Positions 37,714 through 46,006 of a stretch of DNA of 64,000 nucleotides are shown here, one piece after another. Every line of letters starts with the position of its first letter. Positions within the stretch are counted from its first letter, which is position 1. The notes beneath the pieces are model-generated. The model was not told the origin of the DNA. It did no database searches and saw only the letters and a list, made by a program, of their open reading frames with translations. The translations under genes and the position numbers were made by a program. The stretch lies in contig NZ_BAGF01000027.1 in NCBI RefSeq assembly GCF_000308755.1, positions 1 to 64,000 on the forward strand, in the 5' to 3' direction. Source of the stretch: Nocardia pneumoniae NBRC 100136. Lineage in GTDB: Bacteria > Actinomycetota > Actinomycetes > Mycobacteriales > Mycobacteriaceae.

Positions 37714-37959
37714 TCAGCGCCGCAACTGGTCGTGCGGCACCAGGACGGTGGTCCGCTCGTCGAGCGGTTCCATCGGCTCCAGGCGCGGGCGGGTGCTGAG
37801 CTTGTCCGCCAGTTTCTGTCTGCCGACGAGCACGAGCTTGCGGGTCACCGGGCTCTCGGTCAGCGCGCGGGTCGCGGCGCTGATCTGTTCGTAGCGAGCC
37901 CGCCCGGCTTTGCTGCCGAGTACGTACCCGGCCGCAATGCCGATGATCAACCGCAGCAT
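37714..37959 (-). CDS. Small YtxH-like protein (Rv2342-like position)
   Basis: 81 residues: MLRLIIGIAAGYVLGSKAG is a short hydrophobic, Gly-rich segment as in YtxH-type proteins, followed by a basic helical region (RARYEQISAATRAL). Probably a small membrane-associated stress or envelope protein. It sits between dnaG and tRNA-Asn, as in mycobacteria. Confidence 0.7.
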   Translation of the reverse strand: MLRLIIGIAAGYVLGSKAGRARYEQISAATRALTESPVTRKLVLVGRQKLADKLSTRPRLEPMEPLDERTTVLVPHDQLRR

Positions 37960-38163
37960 CTCGATGTGCTCCTCCCAGTTGCCAGTTCGCCGCTCCTATC
38001 CTGCCCGACGCCCCATACGCGTGTCGATCCGGCCACCCGCTGCCGTCGCCCCCGCCAGCGGCGGACAAGTCAGCAGGTAGCGACGCGATTTGGGCTCCTG
38101 CCCAGCGATACGCTAAAGTTTCTCCTCGGCCCGCCCGGTAGCCACCGGACGCGCCGGGAGCAA

Positions 38164-38236
38164 TCCCCTATAGCTCAATTGGCAGAGCAGCCGACTGTTA
38201 ATCGGCAGGTTTCTGGTTCGAGTCCAGATGGGGGAG
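38164..38236 (+). tRNA. tRNA-Asn (GTT)
   Basis: 73-nt cloverleaf: acceptor TCCCCTA pairs with TGGGGGA (one G-T wobble), D-arm AGCTCAATTGGCAGAGC, anticodon loop CTGTTAA with GTT at 38197-38199, T-arm with GGTTCGAGTCC. CCA is not encoded. Followed at once by a strong terminator and then by an eroded mobile region. Confidence 0.97.
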
Positions 38237-38243
38237 CAGGAAT

Positions 38244-38276
38244 AAGCCCCTGACCAGGAAGTATGGTCAGGGGCTT
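38244..38276 (+). terminator. tRNA-Asn intrinsic terminator
   Basis: Perfect 12-bp stem AAGCCCCTGACC / GGTCAGGGGCTT with a 9-nt loop, followed by CATTCGTTT. Confidence 0.8.
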
Positions 38277-38922
38277 CATTCGTTTGGTCCACTGATCGGA
38301 CCCTCACCAAGAAAACGCCAAGGATTCGCCACCGAACGTTTCGTCGCCCGGTCGTGTCGAAACCTGACCGAGTCGTCCAACGGCGTCACCATGATGATTC
38401 CGAACAGTGACGCGTTCGTCCCGGTTTCGTCGGTTGTGCGGTGCTGGGGGCCCGGCAGGCACTGTCTCGGTGTGAGATCGATGCTGTCTACGACGAGTGT
38501 GATGAGCCGAGGTTCCGGTACGAAGAATCACAATGAGGTGATTGCTGTCGCATGGCATCTCTACCGTCCGAGCTGCGCGGCCGTGGGGGGCAGGGCATTT
38601 CGAGGAGGGCTGGATCTGTATCGCCCCGGAGCGCTCAGGGTTCGTGATCATCTTCGGCGGCGTCTATATCCATGCTGGGGCCGGGCATGGGTTCGGCAAA
38701 TGCTTCTGGGATCTCAGCCCTCGTCGATGCACTGCGGGGCGGCTACGCAACGCGTTGATTCGGAAGTGAACGGCTGTGGACGGTGGTCGTCGTAGCCGCT
38801 GGCTCCAGCCAACTCGAGTGCGCGCTCATGCCGAATGCCGTGCGAATGCGCCGCGCCGCCAGGCCGCCAATAGCGCACCGACAGTGACGCCAGGCTCGGG
38901 CATATCCAGCAAGCCGAATTGC
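38277..38922. other. Gene-free start of the post-tRNA island
   Basis: About 640 bases with lower GC than the backbone. Open frames on both strands lack ribosome binding sites and recognisable domains. Probably eroded island DNA; a second copy of the tRNA 3' end was not found. Confidence 0.5.
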
Positions 38923-38936
38923 CGAACATATGTTCG
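38923..38936. promoter_or_regulatory. LexA (SOS) box
   Basis: CGAAC-4-GTTCG is a perfect match to the actinobacterial LexA consensus. It overlaps where the -35 would sit for a -10 TAGGCT (38946-38951), 22 nt before the GTG of the 13E12 gene. LexA binding would repress that gene until DNA damage. Confidence 0.75.
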
Positions 38937-38958
38937 ACGCTGAGGTAGGCTGATTCAG

Positions 38959-39276
38959 GTGAACATACATTCGATCGCGGCGGCGCCGGATGCTCCAGCA
39001 CCGGGATGGCCGGAACTGGCCGATGTCGATTTGCTGCGCACCCTCGTCGAAACCGAACGCCGTCGGAGGCGACTGGATGCTGCCATGCGCGCGGCCGTCG
39101 CCGAAGCCGAGCGTCGTGGCCTCGCCGCAGACACCGGCTATCGGGACACCGTGCAGCTATTGACTGATCTGCTGCGGATCAGTGCCCACGAAGCGCGCCA
39201 GCGAATCGAATACGCGGCTCCGCAGGCCCGCTCGCGTTCCAGAAAGGTATGGAGGGTGCTGGCGGCAGCAAGCTGA
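38959..39276 (+). pseudogene. Truncated 13E12/DUF222 family gene
   Basis: The GTG-initiated frame encodes the N-terminus of a 13E12-repeat/DUF222 protein (LLRTLVETERRRRRLDAAMRAAVAEAERRGLAADTGYRDTVQLLTDLLRISAHEARQRIEYA). It then loses similarity and stops after 105 residues; the C-terminal HNH nuclease part is gone. Full-length members have about 400-500 residues. It keeps its SOS promoter. In M. tuberculosis REP13E12 copies are prophage targets. Confidence 0.75.
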
Positions 39277-39696
39277 GGCCGAGCCCGCTGCCTCGACCTC
39301 TGGTCGGAGGGCCGCGAGGACCGACTGCATGTTCACCGTGTAGGCGCCAGCACGGGCCGCGTCCACTGTGGCTCGTTCCGAAATGCGCTGTATCACCGGA
39401 GGCGGGCGGTTCGAAGTCGCCATGCGGCAGGACTGAAAGATCAACGAGTCGAGCTCATCTCGACCGGACGAACGCACTGATCTGCCGTTGCATTTCCGTG
39501 CATCCAGCGGGATCGGTCTCGACTGTGGGTCTGTCGATCGCGGCAGCTCGTCGTGGATGGTTGGCATCGACCCAGCGGCCACGCACGTCTCGATGATTTC
39601 CCTACTCGGGGAAGGTCGGCTGGCCGACGCAGTCTCGCTCGGAGACGAGGCCCCTGTCGGCTCTCCGGGTAATGCCGGCTCGGACCGGTCGGTAAA

Positions 39697-40175
39697 TGCG
39701 CGCGACGCCCACAGATGTTGTGAGAGCTGGCCCGCCAGGCATGCACCGGCCGCGTTCAGCAGCACGTCGTTGATGGATGAGTGACGGCCGATAGCGAGGG
39801 CGAACTGTGCAGTCTCCACCGCGATGGAAGCTGCTGCTCCGGCCAACAGGATGCGGTGCGAGCGGGCGAACCGGGGTCGGCGCACCGGCAACAGGAAGCG
39901 AGTGCGGCGAAGACCAGCAGATTCCCGCCGAACTGCTCGATTACCCGGTCGTCGGCCAGTTGCTCGGCCAGATCACGCAGCGGCACGAGATTCACCGAGC
40001 GACCCGTTCCGGTCGGCGTGAAAATCATCCACAACCACGGCGCGGTACCGATCACCATCCCGACATCGCACAGCGCCGCCCGCCACCCGCGCCGCCCAGT
40101 CAGCCACCAGGCCGCGAGACCGGCTGCCGGTATCGCGCCGATCGCGGCGATCACAACCCACCCCACGCCTCCCAC
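39697..40175 (-). pseudogene. VanZ-like membrane protein, frameshifted
   Basis: Two minus-strand frames form one VanZ-like protein. The first (from ATG 40175) has two hydrophobic segments and the VanZ motif NLVPLRDLAEQL ... FGGNLLVFAAL. The second continues VRRPRF, AAASIAVETAQFALAIGRHSSINDVLLNAAGACLAG. One missing base near 39899 (plus strand) breaks GFLLPVRR. The open frame continues to 39157, beyond the recognisable domain. VanZ-family proteins are envelope proteins, one of which gives low-level teicoplanin resistance. Confidence 0.7.
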
Positions 40176-40344
40176 GTCCCGTTCACACCGCCAGTATCAT
40201 CCAACTAACCAGCGCCACAGAACTGGCCGAAATCCCCCACACGCAGCCTGCACCCATCGCCGCCCACGCTCTGCGGAGGGCCCTGAAATCGAGTGAGCGC
40301 CAAGTGCCCTGTAATAGCCGCGACCCGCGCGGATCCGATGGTCC

Positions 40345-40749
40345 GTGGCGGCACCGACTGACTGTCGCAGCTTTGTGCGGGCATCGTTGTGCATGAGTAC
40401 TTCAGCACACATCGACGTCGCCTTCGCTGGCGACGACCTATATCGGCGAAGAACAGGCCACCGAGTCCCGCGCGTAGTCGGGAAAGGCTCCAAGATCGTG
40501 CTGATCCCGCTGCGGCGCCTTCGAGCGCTAGCCAAGGTGTCGGTGGTCCGGCTTCCACACATGCATCCGCACATGCTGCGCCACACCTTCGTCACGACCA
40601 TGCTCGACGCCGGGGTCGATCTACGCGATGTTCAGATCGTTGCTCGTCACGCCGACCCTCGCACGACGATGCGTTACGACCGCGCTCGAACCAATCTCGA
40701 TCGGCACGCCAACTACATCCTCGCCGCCTACATGGCCTCGGGCACATGA
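40345..40749 (+). pseudogene. Tyrosine recombinase (integrase) C-terminal remnant
   Basis: A short frame ends with the catalytic region of a phage-type integrase: HPHMLRHTFVTTMLDAGVDLRDVQIVARHADPRTTMRYDRAR, containing H-x-x-R-H, a second His and the Tyr nucleophile. Upstream only VPRVVGKGSKIVLIPL of the preceding strand is left; the first catalytic Arg and N-terminal DNA-binding domains are missing. Consistent with a former element integrated at tRNA-Asn. Confidence 0.75.
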
Positions 40750-40839
40750 CAACTCAACGCACGCACATGCCGATGAGCGTGCGTCGGCTTCCCCGAAATC
40801 ATGTCGCTTACCCGGCGGAATGCGGAGAAGATCGTTTAC

Positions 40840-41397
40840 ATGAATCTCGCCGAGCTTGTGATGCCGTCGGTCGCTCCAACGTTCAGGGACGTGCGTCTGC
40901 GAGCTTTCGAGCTCCGTGACGTTGGCATGATCATGGACCTGTCGACCGATCCGTACGTGCCACAGATCGGGTCGCTAGTCGGCAAAGCCAGCCACGAGGA
41001 TGCTCTCGCATACATCGAGCGGCAGCTCAGTCGCCTTGACACCGGCGTTGGTTACTCCTTCTGCGTGGCGGACAACGACACCGACGAGGCGGTCGGAACG
41101 GCCGGTCTATGGCTCGCGCCTATTGATGCAGGCCGGGCGACAGCGGGCTACTCCGTCGCGCCTCGCAGCCGAGGCCGCGGGATCGCAGGTCAAGCACTCA
41201 TCGCGCTGACTCGGTTCGCCTGGTCCATATCGGAGCTATGTCGAATCGAGCTCTATATAGAGCCATGGAATGTGGCCTCCGTGCGCACGGCGGAACTCGC
41301 GGGATATGAGCGGGAGGGGCTCCTTCGAAGCCATCAGGAAATCGGCGGGAAGCGTGTGGACATGCTCTTGTATGCCGCGATCAGACAGATCGGCTAG
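40840..41397 (+). CDS. GNAT-family N-acetyltransferase, RimJ/RimL-like
   Basis: 185 residues from ATG 40840; ATG 40801 is an alternative and neither has a strong ribosome binding site. RimJ/RimL-type GNAT features: VRLRAFELRDVGMIMDLSTDP, the acetyl-CoA loop VAPRSRGRGIAGQAL, and the late RIELYIEPWNVASVRTAELAGYEREG. Transfers acetyl to an amine on a protein or small molecule. It appears intact inside the eroded island. Confidence 0.75.
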   Translation: MNLAELVMPSVAPTFRDVRLRAFELRDVGMIMDLSTDPYVPQIGSLVGKASHEDALAYIERQLSRLDTGVGYSFCVADNDTDEAVGTAGLWLAPIDAGRATAGYSVAPRSRGRGIAGQALIALTRFAWSISELCRIELYIEPWNVASVRTAELAGYEREGLLRSHQEIGGKRVDMLLYAAIRQIG

Positions 41398-41759
41398 ATC
41401 CTCGCCGAAGATCCGCCTTTGCCGCCGAGCGAGCGTCGAGCGGCCCGAAATATATTGCCGGCCAGGGTATCTGCAACTGCCACCGAGGCCACCCGCTTCC
41501 GGTCCGTCACACGGGCTGGGCGAGCACAGCGGCCTGGCCGTCCAGCAGGCGGCGGGTCTCCTGGTCCGGATACGGGTGCTGCGGCTCTCCTGCGGGAACG
41601 CACGCGCGAATACGGACATCGCCGCGGCGATCGGTGCGCGCCGGGTGAGGATCGAGGCGGCCTCGGTAGGTATGCCCTCCGCCGGTTTGCCCTCGGCGAT
41701 GGCGCGCACCATCGTGGCACGTGTCTCCCGGTCCTCCCGCCGGAGCCCGTACAGGTGAT
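41398..41759. other. Degenerate region before a hydrolase remnant
   Basis: About 360 bases with several open frames but no supported gene. This is where the N-terminal half of the following hydrolase should be. Confidence 0.4.
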
Positions 41760-42045
41760 GACACGCATGCTCGGCAATGTCGATCTGCTGTTGCGCCGAG
41801 AACTGCCCTGCTTCTGCTTCGACTACCGGCCCGACCTCGACGCGGTGCGCGCCACTACCGTGCCGTGGCGTCCGGCGGTGGGCCGCGACAGTGTCGGGCG
41901 CCCGTATCACACGACCGCCGAGACCCTCGCGCGCGAGGTCGGCACGATCTGCACCGTGTTTCCGGGCGGGCACACCGCATACCAAACCCACCCCGCCGAG
42001 TTCGCCGACCGGCTGCGGGCGGTGCTCGAAGAGCTCGCGCCGTGA
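41760..42045 (+). pseudogene. C-terminal fragment of an alpha/beta hydrolase
   Basis: Recognisable as the last 95 residues of an alpha/beta hydrolase (VDLLLRRELPCFCFDYRPDLDAVRA, VGRDSVGR, and final FPGGHTAYQTHPAEFADRL with the catalytic His). The nucleophile-elbow half is absent. Its stop overlaps the tetR GTG (GTGA), showing that the ancestral genes formed an operon. Confidence 0.65.
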
Positions 42046-42788
42046 CCAGGAAGACTTCCAGACCGCGCCGGGATGCGCCGACCAGAGCTGTCCTGAACCG
42101 CGACTACATTGCGGCCGTGGCGTTGTCGGTGATCGATGAGACTGGAGTCGATGGTTTCTCGATGCGGAAGCTTGCCGCGGCATTGGGCGTGGATCCGATG
42201 GCAACGTATCGGCATTTCAGTGACCAGCAGGACTTGCTCGATGCGGTGGCCGCCGCGATGTTCGCCGAACTGGACCTGAACGATCTGCCCTGGCACGCCG
42301 ACTGGCGCGAGCTGATGCGCTCGTATGCGCTGCGGCTGCGCTCGATGCTGGACCGGCATCCGAAAGCGGTGCAGGTCCTCGCCGGTCGGCCGGTCCGAAA
42401 CAGTGCGGCCATCGACATCGGAAATCGGATGATCGCCTCCGTGCAGACGGCAGGGTTCCGGCCAGGGACCGCGCTACAGCTCACGCGGTCCCTGCAGGAA
42501 TACGTCACCGGTCACATGCTGGCGAAAGCTGGCGACATCGCCGACCGCAGTCGCAAACCCGCACCGGATTCCCCCGACTACAACCTCCTGGCCGCCGCCG
42601 ACGACGCGGCAGCGGGAACCGATCACTTCGGCCTCGCAGTGGTGGCCCTGCTAGACGGATTCAGCCGCCACCTCACCTCACCAGAACCGGCGCGCCGGGA
42701 CGAAAAGCAGAGCCCATCAGGTCCCTCTGTCTCCGGACGACCTGGCGGTGCCGGTGCCGAGCACGGTGAATCCCGTGCCGCTCAGTAG
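42042..42788 (+). CDS. TetR-family regulator with TetR_C-like domain
   Basis: 248 residues, GTG overlapping the upstream stop. HTH: VLNRDYIAAVALSVIDETGVDGFSMRKLAAALGVDPMATYRHFSDQQDLLDAV; the ligand domain resembles the tetracycline-repressor C-terminal class. The last roughly 25 residues run into the convergent ugd gene (72-nt overlap), so the natural stop may have been lost or the tail extended. Target unknown; the original partner hydrolase is now a fragment. Confidence 0.85.
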   Translation: MTRKTSRPRRDAPTRAVLNRDYIAAVALSVIDETGVDGFSMRKLAAALGVDPMATYRHFSDQQDLLDAVAAAMFAELDLNDLPWHADWRELMRSYALRLRSMLDRHPKAVQVLAGRPVRNSAAIDIGNRMIASVQTAGFRPGTALQLTRSLQEYVTGHMLAKAGDIADRSRKPAPDSPDYNLLAAADDAAAGTDHFGLAVVALLDGFSRHLTSPEPARRDEKQSPSGPSVSGRPGGAGAEHGESRAAQ

Positions 42789-44039
42789 CCGTTCGTCGAG
42801 CAGGTTTCGGGTGTCCACGATGACGGGCCGGTCGACGGCGGTCGCGAGCCTCGTCCAGTCGAGTGAACGGAACTCGGGCCACTCGGTGAGGATCACGATC
42901 GCGGCGGCGTTTGTCGCCACCAGATATGGGTCGTCTACGACCCGGATGCCGTCTATTTTGGGAGCGCGTGACTCCGGGACACACGGGTCGTAGGCGGTGA
43001 CGGTGGCGTCGTGGTGGGAGAGTTGCCGCGCGACCGCGACGGCGGGGGAGTCGCGCAGGTCGCCCGTCCCGGCCTTGAATGTGAGGCCGAGCACGCCGAT
43101 CCGCGTTCCAGAGAGTGAGCCGTCGACCGCACCGGTGACCGCGCGGCGGATCTTGCGCATGACCATCGCGTGCTGATGGTCGTTGGCTCGCAAGGCGTCA
43201 CGGACCATCGCGAAATCCACTCCGGATTCCTTCGCGGCCCGCAAGAGCGCGCGCGTGTCCTTGGGCAGGCACGAGCCGCCCCAGCCCGGGCCGGGCGCGA
43301 GGAAGGCCGGACCGATCCGATCGTCCATTCCCATCGCGGTGGTGACCTCCGTGATGTCGGCGCCCATCTGTTCGCACAGTTCGGCCAGCGTGTTCACAAA
43401 CGAGATCTTGACCGCGAGAAACGCGTTGCTGGCGTACTTGGCGAGTTCCGCGCTGGCCGGGTCCGATCGCAGTACCGGCGCGCCCGTTCCGGCGTAGAGC
43501 GCCGCGACGCGGTCGGCCGATTCCCGATCCCGCTCGGCCGCGCCGACGAGGACACGGTCGGGGTGCAGGAAGTCGTGCACCGCGTGTCCCTCCCGGAGGA
43601 ATTCGGGATTGCTGATGACCGCGTTCGCGAGACCGGACCGCGCGGCGATCCGCGCAGCCGTCCCCACCGGAACGGTGGACTTGGTGACGAGCACGCACTC
43701 CGGCGACAGGACGCCGGACAAGGTCTCGAGCGCGTCTTCGAGCACGCCGAGGTCGGCCGTACCACCAGTGCCCATGGGCGTAGGAAGGCACAGCAGGACC
43801 ACTTCGCATTCGTGCAACGCCCCTGGCTCGGAGGTGAAGAAGAGCCGGTTCTCCACGAGCCCTTCTCGAACCAGTTCCGGCAAGCCGGGCTCGACGATCG
43901 GAACCGTACCCGCGCGAAGAGCCTCGACTTTGGCCTCGTCATTGTCGACACAGACCACGTGATGTCCTAGGTGAGCCAGGCAAGCGGCACTGGTGAGCCC
44001 CACGTATCCGGCGCCTACCACGCCGACCCGGCTACCCAT
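42717..44039 (-). CDS. ugd: UDP-glucose 6-dehydrogenase
   Basis: 440 residues. N-terminal Rossmann motif GVVGAGYVGLTSAACLA, VVLLCLPTPMG, TKSTVPVGT, the conserved NPEFLREG, the substrate-lysine segment ELAKYASNAFLAVKISFVN, and the catalytic cysteine loop GWGGSCLPKDTRAL. A C-terminal UDP-binding domain with GLTFKAGTGDLRDSP completes it. Oxidises UDP-glucose to UDP-glucuronate with two NAD+. Last gene of the left arm of the sugar locus; supplies the substrate for the UDP-xylose synthase at 47724. Confidence 0.95.
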   Translation of the reverse strand: MGSRVGVVGAGYVGLTSAACLAHLGHHVVCVDNDEAKVEALRAGTVPIVEPGLPELVREGLVENRLFFTSEPGALHECEVVLLCLPTPMGTGGTADLGVLEDALETLSGVLSPECVLVTKSTVPVGTAARIAARSGLANAVISNPEFLREGHAVHDFLHPDRVLVGAAERDRESADRVAALYAGTGAPVLRSDPASAELAKYASNAFLAVKISFVNTLAELCEQMGADITEVTTAMGMDDRIGPAFLAPGPGWGGSCLPKDTRALLRAAKESGVDFAMVRDALRANDHQHAMVMRKIRRAVTGAVDGSLSGTRIGVLGLTFKAGTGDLRDSPAVAVARQLSHHDATVTAYDPCVPESRAPKIDGIRVVDDPYLVATNAAAIVILTEWPEFRSLDWTRLATAVDRPVIVDTRNLLDERLLSGTGFTVLGTGTARSSGDRGT

Positions 44040-44976
44040 GGCGCACCTTCTCCGCGAGCAACCCGGTCGCGGCGGTCAGGACATGTTCGGGTCGCAGCAT
44101 GAGCAGCCCGGAATCCGGATAGTCGCTGTGCGGATCGCCGATGTGCCCGGCCCACAGCGCTACGTGGTGTTTCACGGCGGCGGGCGGCCCCCACCGATCC
44201 GGAGGCGTGGGCCCGAACAGCAGTACCGATGGTGTGCCGAAGGCGGTGGCGAGATGTCCCACACCGGTGTCTCCGCACACGACCAGTGCCGCGTCGGCCA
44301 CCAGCGCGGCGAGTTCGGCCAAGTCGGTGCGTCCCGCGTACACCGCTGACGGCGGTAGGCCCGCTCTCTCGGCGACCGCGTTCGCCAGCGGTATCTCGCC
44401 GCGCGTACCGGTGATCACGACGCGGTGGCCGTCGGCAGTGAGTTCCCGCGCCACTCGGGCGAAACGTTCGGATGGCCAGCGCCGTGCGGGATAGGCCGCT
44501 CCGGGATGGATCACGACCACGTTCGACTCAGGGGCGGGCCGGGGTGGCGCGGGTAGCAGCAGCGCGGTTCGATCGGCGGCAATCCCTCCGCACTCCAGCA
44601 GTCGGCACCAGCGGTCCACCTCGTGCATGTCGTCGCGCCAGTCGAGGCCGGGCAGATCGGGGAAATCCGGATGGCGATGGGTCAACACGGTGTCCGGACC
44701 TACCGCCAGCAGATCACGGATGCTTTCCGGCCCTCGGCCGTGCAAGTTGACCGCCAGCCTCGGCGGTGTGCCCTGCCATTGCAGCGCACCCAGTCCCGCG
44801 GTCGGCAGCAGTTCGTCGACCGCGTCGATGAGGTCCACCAGATCGCGGAGCCCTTCCGGCGCGGCGAGCACCACACGGTGGTTCGGGTAGGCGTTCTTCA
44901 GCCCGCGCAGGGCGGGCACGATGGTCAGCAGGTCGCCGAGCCCGAGCGCGCGGAGGACGAGAATCGAGGGGGTCAA
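44032..44976 (-). CDS. Glycosyltransferase family 9 (heptosyltransferase-like)
   Basis: 314 residues from TTG 44976, preceded by GGAAGAGGG; GTG 45003 would add nine residues. GT9 pattern: ILVLRALGLGDLLTIVPALRGLKNAYP at the N-terminus, VVVIHPGAAYPARRWPSERFARVARELTADGHRVVITG, then LAALVADAALVVCGDTGVGHLATAFGTPSVLLFGPTPPDRWGP. GT9 enzymes transfer heptose or related sugars from ADP- or NDP-donors. Donor here unknown. Its stop overlaps the ugd start by 8 nt. Confidence 0.9.
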   Translation of the reverse strand: MTPSILVLRALGLGDLLTIVPALRGLKNAYPNHRVVLAAPEGLRDLVDLIDAVDELLPTAGLGALQWQGTPPRLAVNLHGRGPESIRDLLAVGPDTVLTHRHPDFPDLPGLDWRDDMHEVDRWCRLLECGGIAADRTALLLPAPPRPAPESNVVVIHPGAAYPARRWPSERFARVARELTADGHRVVITGTRGEIPLANAVAERAGLPPSAVYAGRTDLAELAALVADAALVVCGDTGVGHLATAFGTPSVLLFGPTPPDRWGPPAAVKHHVALWAGHIGDPHSDYPDSGLLMLRPEHVLTAATGLLAEKVRHG

Positions 44977-45019
44977 GGCCGCGATCCCTCTTCCGATGTG
45001 CACCCCGGCACCCGGCCTG

Positions 45020-46006
45020 TCACGGCACGTCCGCCATGGCTTCGGCCGGGGTCGCGTGCCGGTGGCGCAGCTCACCGCGCAGGCGATGCCAGCACGCGGC
45101 TGGCGGGATCAGCGCACTGCTGACGGCCATCCGGCCGATCTCGCCGAGCGTACGGGGCCCCGGCGCGATCCGGCGCGCGGCGAATTCGCAGGTCAGCGTC
45201 GTCCAGATGGCCGCGAACGCGAGCGCGGGCCGTTTGCGGCCTGTGATGCCGAACGCCATGGCCACCGTTCCCGCGGCCGTGGTGAGCGCGTGGCGGGGTA
45301 GGAGCCCGCGGTCTTCGCCGATGCGCTGACGCCACCGAGGGCCGTACTTCCGCCGCAGCAACGCGTTGTCGGCGTTCCCGCGTTGTGCTCGCACACTGGC
45401 CATCGGCCCCGATACGCGGACCGGGTGGCGAGTGAGCCGCTGCCCGGACGCGATGACGTAACCGGCGAGGCAGACCCGCATCGCCAGATCGGCGTCCTCG
45501 CGGAATGCCCTCGGGAACCGCTCGTCGAAGCCGCCGACCGCGGCCAGCGCCGACCGGCGGTAGGCCATGTCGGCTGTGATCCACCGCGCGGTGGCCAGTC
45601 GTGCGGTTCCTCGTTCGTCGTCGGTCGGCCGACGGTGCTGTGGCAGCGGAACCTCGATGCGGGCCGTGGAAGCCGCCGTTTTCTCGTCGAGAGCGCGCAG
45701 ATCGTCGGCCAAGCGGGCAGGCCAGTCCGGCGCGGTGATCACATCGTCATCGAGGAAGGCGATCCACGTGCCGCGGGCCTGCCGCCAACCCGCGTTCCTC
45801 GCCGCGGCGGGTCCGCGGCCACCCGAGCGGATGACCCGCACCGGAGGCACCGTGCCGGGCAGCGGTAGTTCCCCGCCTCCAGGCCGATCGTCTACCACGA
45901 TGATTTCTCGTGGCTTCGGACCCGCCGCGGTGTCGAGCGACTCGAGCAGCGAACGAAGGCTCGCCCGGCCCGTCGTCGGAATCACGATGCTGTAGTCCAC
46001 GTTCAT
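45020..46006 (-). CDS. Glycosyltransferase family 2
   Basis: 328 residues from ATG 46006, which overlaps the carbamoyltransferase stop by one base. GT-A fold: YSIVIPTTGRASLRSLLESL, IIVVDDRPGG, GPAAARNAGW, the metal DxD as FLDDDV, and an acceptor-side EDADLAMRV motif (catalytic-base ED). No strong transmembrane anchor; two weakly hydrophobic C-terminal stretches could associate with membrane. Acts in the sugar-locus pathway; donor and acceptor unknown. Confidence 0.9.
   Translation of the reverse strand: MNVDYSIVIPTTGRASLRSLLESLDTAAGPKPREIIVVDDRPGGGELPLPGTVPPVRVIRSGGRGPAAARNAGWRQARGTWIAFLDDDVITAPDWPARLADDLRALDEKTAASTARIEVPLPQHRRPTDDERGTARLATARWITADMAYRRSALAAVGGFDERFPRAFREDADLAMRVCLAGYVIASGQRLTRHPVRVSGPMASVRAQRGNADNALLRRKYGPRWRQRIGEDRGLLPRHALTTAAGTVAMAFGITGRKRPALAFAAIWTTLTCEFAARRIAPGPRTLGEIGRMAVSSALIPPAACWHRLRGELRHRHATPAEAMADVP

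Noticed and set aside
38277..38922. Short frames after tRNA-Asn
   Set aside because: No ribosome binding sites or recognisable protein features, so not reported as genes.
38164..42000. Direct duplication of the tRNA-Asn 3' end as an att site
   Set aside because: No second copy of the T-arm/acceptor sequence was seen in the window.
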